A DNA stretch of 10,306 nucleotides from Verrucomicrobiota bacterium. GTDB taxonomy: Bacteria > Verrucomicrobiota > Verrucomicrobiia > Limisphaerales > JAEYXS01. How positions within the stretch are numbered: the first letter of the stretch is position 1; the number at the start of each line of letters is the position of its first letter. The position numbers and the translations under genes were made by a program. Under the pieces are notes generated by a model. It had not been told where the DNA came from and made no database searches. It was given only the letters and a program-made list of their open reading frames with translations. Shown piece after piece: positions 7,031-10,306 of the stretch. Location: NCBI GenBank assembly GCA_021156225.1, contig JAJNBN010000068.1, positions 1 to 10,306 of the forward strand. The letters are read 5' to 3'.

Positions 7031-7047
7031 GCCCGGCACCGCCGGGC
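7031..7047. repeat. Short GC-rich hairpin between the two synthase genes
   Basis: A perfect 7-bp inverted repeat (GCCCGGC / GCCGGGC) encloses a 3-base loop. It lies in the 54-base spacer between the pseI stop and the start of the second synthase. On the minus-strand transcript it is followed by AAATAATTGAATC and not by a run of U, so it is not a standard terminator. It could affect mRNA processing or access to the ribosome site of the next gene. Chance cannot be excluded. Confidence 0.45.
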
Positions 7048-7069
7048 GACAATGCTTTAGTTACAGCCT

Positions 7070-8125
7070 CTATGGTTGCAGCAGCGCCCGATCCAATGGC
7101 GTGCCCGCCTTCACGTCTTTCAAAGCTCTCTTGCCCATCACCTCGCCCAAGTGCCGCGTATGCAAACCGTGCCCGGGACGGATGGAACGCACATTCTTGG
7201 TCGTGAACGCTTCGCCCGCCTTCACATCCGCCACCACGAACAGCGACCGCCGGAATTGCCGGCTCTTGCTCTCGTTCGCGCTCACTTCGTAATTCACCTT
7301 GCCCAGAGCACGTTCCGTGACACGGATGGCCTCGACCATCGCCTTGAACTCCTGCGGCTCCATGGAAAAGCTTGAGTCCGGTCCCGGCACCTTGCGATCG
7401 AGCGTGAAGTGCTTCTCCAGGATGCACGCGCCCAGCGCCACTGCCGCCACCGGCACCGTATGTCCCATCGTATGATCCGATAATCCGGCGGGCACGCCAA
7501 AGCGCGCGCTAATGTCCGGGATCGTCCGCAAGTTCATTTCCTCCGGCAGGGCAGGGTAGGCACTGGTGCATTTGAGCAAGGCCAGTTGCGTGCAGCCACC
7601 TTCGCGCAAAGTCTTCACCGCTTCCGCAATCTCTTCCTGCGTGGCCATGCCCGTGGACGCGATGACTGGTTTCTTCGTCGCGGCGATCTTTTTGAGCAAA
7701 GGGATGTCCACTAATTCGAACGAAGCCACCTTATGCACCGGCACATCCATCGCTTCCAGAAAATCCACGGCAGAGTCATCGAACGGCGTGGAAAAGAAAT
7801 CCATGCCCAGCTCTTCCGTCACCGCTTGCAGCTTCGGCTGCCAATCCCACGGCATGTAGGCTTCTTTGTAGAGATCGTGCAAGGTGCGTCCATCCCAGAG
7901 CGTGCCGCCGCCGATGCGGAAATATTCGTTATCGCAGGGAATGGTGAGCGTATCCGCCGTGTAGGTCTGCACCTTCACCGCGTCTGCGCCGGACTCCTTC
8001 ATCGCACGGATGATGCGGACCGCCTGGTCAAAGTCCTGCCCGTGATTCGCCGAAAGTTCCGCGATCACATAGACCGGATTTCCCGGCCCGACCCGACGCC
8101 CATCTATGACCAATTCAGTGCTCAT
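7070..8125 (-). CDS. pseI: Pseudaminic acid synthase (PseI)
   Basis: The 351-residue protein condenses 2,4-diacetamido-2,4,6-trideoxy-altrose with phosphoenolpyruvate to give pseudaminic acid, in the cytoplasm. The barrel (about 15-270) shows IAELSANHGQ (21-30), KVQTYTADTLT (51-61), TLWDGRTLHDLY (75-86), ASTGMAT (156-162), KCTSAYPA (185-192), LSDHTMG (215-221) and EKHFTLDR (237-244). His218 and His239 are 21 residues apart, like the metal ligands of NeuB. The IAELSANH and LWD..L..LY patterns are the features that separate PseI from NeuB and LegI, judged by comparison with the Campylobacter jejuni protein from memory. A SAF domain with RRSLFVVADVKAGE and GHGLHTRHL closes the protein. The frame is open to 8260, but the ATG at 8125 fits the family N-terminus and has GGGAGG nine bases upstream, so the longer start is rejected. 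Confidence 0.93.
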   Translation of the reverse strand: MSTELVIDGRRVGPGNPVYVIAELSANHGQDFDQAVRIIRAMKESGADAVKVQTYTADTLTIPCDNEYFRIGGGTLWDGRTLHDLYKEAYMPWDWQPKLQAVTEELGMDFFSTPFDDSAVDFLEAMDVPVHKVASFELVDIPLLKKIAATKKPVIASTGMATQEEIAEAVKTLREGGCTQLALLKCTSAYPALPEEMNLRTIPDISARFGVPAGLSDHTMGHTVPVAAVALGACILEKHFTLDRKVPGPDSSFSMEPQEFKAMVEAIRVTERALGKVNYEVSANESKSRQFRRSLFVVADVKAGEAFTTKNVRSIRPGHGLHTRHLGEVMGKRALKDVKAGTPLDRALLQP

Positions 8126-8134
8126 CACGTTGCG

Positions 8135-8140
8135 CCTCCC
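8135..8140 (-). promoter_or_regulatory. Ribosome binding site of pseI
   Basis: The minus strand reads GGGAGG, then nine bases, then the ATG at 8125-8123. It is the clearest Shine-Dalgarno of the genes in this window and decides the pseI start against the longer reading frame from 8260. Confidence 0.75.
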
Positions 8141-8217
8141 AAATTGCACAGCCAGCCGGAAAAAGACGAACCAAATTCCAAGGCTGTGTTCGAAGTTCCG
8201 CTGGACTAGCGCCCGTG

Positions 8218-8237
8218 CCCCGACACACATGTCGGGG
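8218..8237. repeat. 8-bp-stem hairpin in the pseI leader
   Basis: CCCCGACA and TGTCGGGG form a perfect 8-bp stem around a 4-base loop, about 93 bases upstream of the pseI ATG. No U tract follows on the minus-strand transcript, so it is not a standard intrinsic terminator. It may be an mRNA structure, a protein site (dyad) or one copy of a dispersed palindromic repeat. Confidence 0.55.
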
Positions 8238-8354
8238 TAAACTGCCCTTCCGATTTTCAACCGCGCCTTGGTCTGAATCGGTGTCTTTTTCTACTGTCCA
8301 CCTGTTCAACATACGGGCACGAGTATGGCTTGGATTTTGTGATTAGGAGAGGCC

Positions 8355-8379
8355 TATATGCGCTATGTGCGCTATATGG
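8355..8379. repeat. 9-bp tandem repeat, about 2.8 copies
   Basis: Three consecutive units read TATATGCGC, TATGTGCGC and TATATGG on the plus strand. The second differs from the first by one base and the third is cut short. Tandem 9- to 11-bp units in a leader can be regulator-binding sites or slippage-prone repeats. Function is unknown. Confidence 0.6.
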
Positions 8380-8454
8380 AGACAAAATTTCAAAAACTTC
8401 CTCCTGCAGCCCGCTTCCTTCCTTTTTTCGCGCCCTTTGGCGTCTTTTAGCAGG

Positions 8455-9963
8455 CTAATCTGCCGCTCTGCCACGCCCAATGCTGCATACCCAGGCCGGC
8501 GCCCCTTTCACCGTCGTTTCGTCCCACTCCTCAAAACCTGCCTTCTCAAACGCGCGCTCCGACGCCTGATTGTCCGGTTTGATATACGCCCGCACCTGGT
8601 TCACCGCCGTTTCGGCAAAAATCTTCCGGCAAGCCGCCCAGATCAGCAACGAACCGCGGTTCTTTCCCCGTTGCCCGGCATCCAAACTGATGGAGATGGT
8701 CGCCGTCTCCCCTTCGATCTGAAACCGCACCTGCCCGATGGGAGTTCCCTTCACATCCTCCGCCACCCAGATGCGATAATTCGCATCACTCAACTTCGCG
8801 TTGAACCAGTTGAGATGGTCCTCCCAAATGATGGGCTCCGAAGAAAATGACACTGCGCGAACTCCGGCATCATTCGCCCAGTCAAAGATCAGCTTCGCGT
8901 CCTCGGCAGTTGCTGAACGCAATCGTAGTGAATCTTCATTCAAGCGCAGCCAGACACGCATCGAGCCTCTCCCATCCACGAGTTTGCGGGCTTTGGCAGA
9001 CATCTCATCGAGTTTCTGCCAATCCATCACCAGTTCCTTAACCTGCTTTGCCAGCACCTCCGGTATCAGGTCTTCGTGCCAACCCAGATTGACCGCGACA
9101 CCCGCTGCGGCCAGTTGCTCGCCGTTGGATCTTTGATTGTCGGCCAGCACGATGGTCATCATCGGCACGCCCATATAGGCAAATTCCCACGCCGTAGTGC
9201 CGCCAGCCGCGATGGCTAGAGATGTCTGTGCCATCAGCTCCGGCATGTTTTTCGCGTTCCGGATAAGGTGGATATTGGAAGCGGATAGCTGAACACTGGA
9301 TAAGAGGGAGTCCCAATGCGGGTTGCTGCCACCGATGACTACGGCTGCATTGATGCTGGGAACTTCCTGCAAAGCCGAGATGACTTTTGCCGTCACATTA
9401 TCGGGGTCACTGCCGCCCAAAGTGACGAGAATTTGATTTGGGGGCTCCCAACCTGTGCCGACATCCTTGTCCTGTTCTAAAAACTCTCTACGCAACTGCA
9501 CATAGCGCGTCCCCAGCAGCAATCGCGTCTTTTCGTTCTTCTGCGGATACCATTCTGCCGTGACGCCCAGATTCTGGTTCAACACGAAATCCGTCTCGTA
9601 ATGCTTCAACCCGCCAAAATCATCGATCTGTAATACCTTTGCGCCGGATTGTTTCAAGACGCTGAAATACCCCTCGCCGAACTGATATCCATCCACCACC
9701 AGCCAAGCATCCCGATGACGCGACACCAAGGCCGCCACCTGTTGTGCATCCTCGATACCGCCCGCTTCGGCACCGATCGAGTGCGGTTTGATCCCCGCTT
9801 TCAAAACCCGCTCACCCAAAGCCTCCGGCATCAACTGCGCTGCCAGAATGACCTCGGTCCCGGCCGCGAGCCACGGCTCCGCCAAAGCCAGGCACCGCAT
9901 CACATGCCCTGTCCCCATTTGGGAACTGGCATCGGCCCGGATGATGAGTGTGGTTGGTGTCAT
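8455..9963 (-). CDS. pseG: Bifunctional PseG-PseH: UDP-sugar hydrolase fused to GNAT N-acetyltransferase
   Basis: A 502-residue fusion. Residues 1 to about 340 are PseG, the hydrolase that removes UDP from UDP-2,4-diacetamido-2,4,6-trideoxy-altrose. They contain RADASSQMGTGHVMRCLALA (9-28) with the probable catalytic His20, VVDGYQFGEGY (89-99), LGGSDPDNVT (182-191) and AAGGTTAWEFAYMGVP (252-267), all typical of this GT-B-like family. From about 346 to 495 is a GNAT domain: LRLRSATAEDAKLIFDWAND, the acetyl-CoA loop around DAGQRGKNRGS (428-438), and KPDNQASERAFEKAGF (462-477). It matches PseH, which acetylates the 4-amino group just before the hydrolase step, so the two consecutive reactions are joined in reverse domain order. 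The proteins are separate in Campylobacter; fusions are known elsewhere (memory). The ATG at 9963 has no clear Shine-Dalgarno. It is the first gene of the row in this window. Confidence 0.92.
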   Translation of the reverse strand: MTPTTLIIRADASSQMGTGHVMRCLALAEPWLAAGTEVILAAQLMPEALGERVLKAGIKPHSIGAEAGGIEDAQQVAALVSRHRDAWLVVDGYQFGEGYFSVLKQSGAKVLQIDDFGGLKHYETDFVLNQNLGVTAEWYPQKNEKTRLLLGTRYVQLRREFLEQDKDVGTGWEPPNQILVTLGGSDPDNVTAKVISALQEVPSINAAVVIGGSNPHWDSLLSSVQLSASNIHLIRNAKNMPELMAQTSLAIAAGGTTAWEFAYMGVPMMTIVLADNQRSNGEQLAAAGVAVNLGWHEDLIPEVLAKQVKELVMDWQKLDEMSAKARKLVDGRGSMRVWLRLNEDSLRLRSATAEDAKLIFDWANDAGVRAVSFSSEPIIWEDHLNWFNAKLSDANYRIWVAEDVKGTPIGQVRFQIEGETATISISLDAGQRGKNRGSLLIWAACRKIFAETAVNQVRAYIKPDNQASERAFEKAGFEEWDETTVKGAPAWVCSIGRGRAAD

Positions 9964-10017
9964 GCTAGGTATCCAAAATACGACCGCTAGGGCGAGACTC
10001 CGTCGAGCCCATGCCTG

Positions 10018-10109
10018 CGCCCCGAAGGGGCGATACGAAAGTAGCCCCGGGTGACCAAAGGGAACCCGTGGTAATGAAGGAAATACGCCCTCCGCCCCAA
10101 CGGGGCGGA
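10018..10109. repeat. REP-like element with three successive hairpins
   Basis: Three stem-loops follow one another. At 10018-10032, CGCCCC-GAA-GGGGCG has a 6-bp stem. At 10045-10071 the core is CGGGT/ACCCG (10048-10052 with 10064-10068), flanked by further pairing across one mismatch. At 10091-10109, TCCGCCCC-AAC-GGGGCGGA has an 8-bp stem. The outer two hairpins share the CGCCCC/GGGGCG core. Elements of this look are dispersed between genes in many environmental genomes (from memory), which fits a REP or BIME-type repeat. Confidence 0.7.
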
Positions 10110-10110
10110 C

Positions 10111-10133
10111 GAACTCTGTTGACCGTTGAGTTC
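10111..10133. promoter_or_regulatory. Operator-like dyad GAACTC-N11-GAGTTC
   Basis: Perfect 6-bp arms spaced by 11 bases give a 23-bp dyad with half-site centres about 17 bases apart, between the REP-like element and a possible -10. It could be a regulator site for the operon or a weak hairpin. No regulator gene is in the window, and chance is possible. Confidence 0.3.
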
Positions 10134-10152
10134 AAGAAAACGCGACCGTCTG

Positions 10153-10161
10153 ATTGTATCA
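10153..10161 (-). promoter_or_regulatory. Possible extended -10 promoter for the pse operon
   Basis: The minus strand reads TGATACAAT, which fits an extended -10 (TGn followed by TACAAT, one base from consensus). No -35 hexamer is seen at 17 bases. It would start transcription near 10146 and give a leader of about 180 bases containing the dyad and the three-hairpin element. Confidence 0.25.
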
Positions 10162-10179
10162 GGTGTGGACAATGTGCCT

Positions 10180-10214
10180 CCCTCTCCCCAAGGGAGAGGG
10201 CCGGGGTGAGGGGG
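10180..10214. repeat. Second REP-like palindrome with G-rich tail
   Basis: CCCTCTCCC and GGGAGAGGG form a perfect 9-bp stem around CAA (10180-10200), followed by CCGGGGTGAGGGGG. From memory this stem plus GCCGGGGTGAGGG tail is a widespread dispersed intergenic repeat in several bacterial phyla. It is unlike the neighbouring three-hairpin element, so two repeat families lie side by side here. Confidence 0.7.
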
Positions 10215-10270
10215 AAGGGCGCGTTAACAAATCTTTGCATGTTCAAAACATCACGTTGGCTGACTCCGCC

Positions 10271-10285
10271 CGCTCCTTCGGAGCG
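10271..10285. repeat. Small hairpin at the right edge
   Basis: CGCTCC-TTC-GGAGCG is a 6-bp perfect stem with a 3-base loop, close in shape to the outer hairpins of the 10018-10109 element. It may be the edge of another repeat copy continuing outside the window. No U run follows on either strand. Confidence 0.4.
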
Positions 10286-10306
10286 AGGATGATTACCCTG
10301 CCTGAC

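Larger units (their letters stand above)
8126..8454. other. 329-base intergenic leader upstream of pseI, no convincing gene
   Basis: This is the only long gap inside the otherwise tight gene row. Apart from the pseI ribosome site it holds an 8-bp-stem hairpin (8218-8237), a 9-bp tandem repeat (8355-8379), a tiny TTG-initiated frame behind an AGGAGG (8343-8393) and an A/T-rich tract around 8381-8396. I found no good -35/-10 pair for a promoter, no recognisable riboswitch and no terminator with a U run. A separate promoter for pseI and the downstream genes is plausible from the spacing alone. The reading frame through 8115-8312 resembles no family I know and is probably chance. Confidence 0.6.
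9964..10306. other. Gene-free region upstream of the pseG-pseH fusion, filled with palindromic repeats
   Basis: No reading frame here resembles a protein. The frames present run through hairpin repeats. The region holds a three-hairpin element (10018-10109), a dyad (10111-10133), a possible extended -10 (10153-10161), a second repeat type (10180-10214) and a small hairpin (10271-10285). It is the natural place for the operon promoter, and the neighbouring gene to the right must lie beyond the window. Confidence 0.7.

Noticed and set aside
8126..8260. N-terminal extension of pseI from an upstream ATG at 8260
   Set aside because: The added 45 residues have no family counterpart and run through the hairpin at 8218-8237. 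The ATG at 8125 has GGGAGG at good spacing and gives the normal PseI length.
8431..8450. Plus-strand terminator-like CGCC-CTTT-GGCG followed by TCTTTT
   Set aside because: The stem is only four base pairs and there is no plus-strand gene for it to end. On the minus strand no U run follows.
10018..10285. CRISPR array
   Set aside because: The repeats are different palindromes, not identical direct repeats with regular spacers, and no cas gene is present.
10011..10292. 93-codon plus-strand frame in the right-hand spacer
   Set aside because: It is composed of palindromic repeats and its translation is low-complexity; no start signal or family similarity.

Overview
All ten protein genes lie on the minus strand, so the transcript reads from right to left. 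The window is a bacterial nonulosonic (sialic-like) acid locus, and its content points to pseudaminic acid or a close relative that also receives an amidino (acetamidino-type) group. The organism cannot be fixed from the sequence. Moderately high GC, weak Shine-Dalgarno signals, a surface-glycan cluster and GC-rich REP-like intergenic repeats suggest a Gram-negative environmental bacterium. A member of the Verrucomicrobiota/Planctomycetota group is a guess only.

Layout in transcription order: (1) 10306-9964, a gene-free leader with REP-like hairpin repeats, a dyad and one weak promoter candidate. (2) 9963-8455, a fused PseG hydrolase and PseH-like GNAT acetyltransferase. (3) 8454-8126, a 329-base gap with a 9-bp tandem repeat and an 8-bp-stem hairpin. 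(4) 8125-7070, a canonical PseI-type synthase. (5) 7015-5981, a second NeuB-family synthase with altered active-site positions. (6) 5978-4962, an APH/choline-kinase-fold phosphotransferase. (7) 4954-4310 and 4310-3540, HisH and HisF paralogues. (8) 3543-2254, a PseA/WbpG-type N-acetyl sugar amidotransferase. (9) 2251-1538, a CMP-nonulosonate cytidylyltransferase. (10) 1530-526, an MDR-type dehydrogenase. (11) 529 to beyond base 1, a Gfo/Idh/MocA oxidoreductase cut by the window edge. From gene 5 onward, genes overlap or lie within 7 bases of each other, which indicates one translationally coupled operon.

Proposed working of the locus: the PseG/PseH fusion acetylates the amino-sugar nucleotide and removes UDP. 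PseI condenses the freed 6-deoxy-hexosamine with phosphoenolpyruvate. HisH releases ammonia from glutamine, HisF passes it on, and the PP-loop amidotransferase converts an N-acetyl to an acetamidino group. The cytidylyltransferase makes the CMP-activated donor. The first steps (PseB dehydratase, PseC aminotransferase), a glycosyltransferase and any flagellin or capsule target are not in the window. The divergent second synthase, the APH-like kinase and the MDR plus Gfo/Idh pair have no place in the textbook pathway and suggest an unusual final sugar.

The strongest specific observations are that the HisF has isoleucine where true HisF carries its catalytic Asp11, so this is a glycan-modification paralogue rather than histidine biosynthesis, and that the second synthase has threonine where NeuB/PseI enzymes carry a metal-binding histidine.
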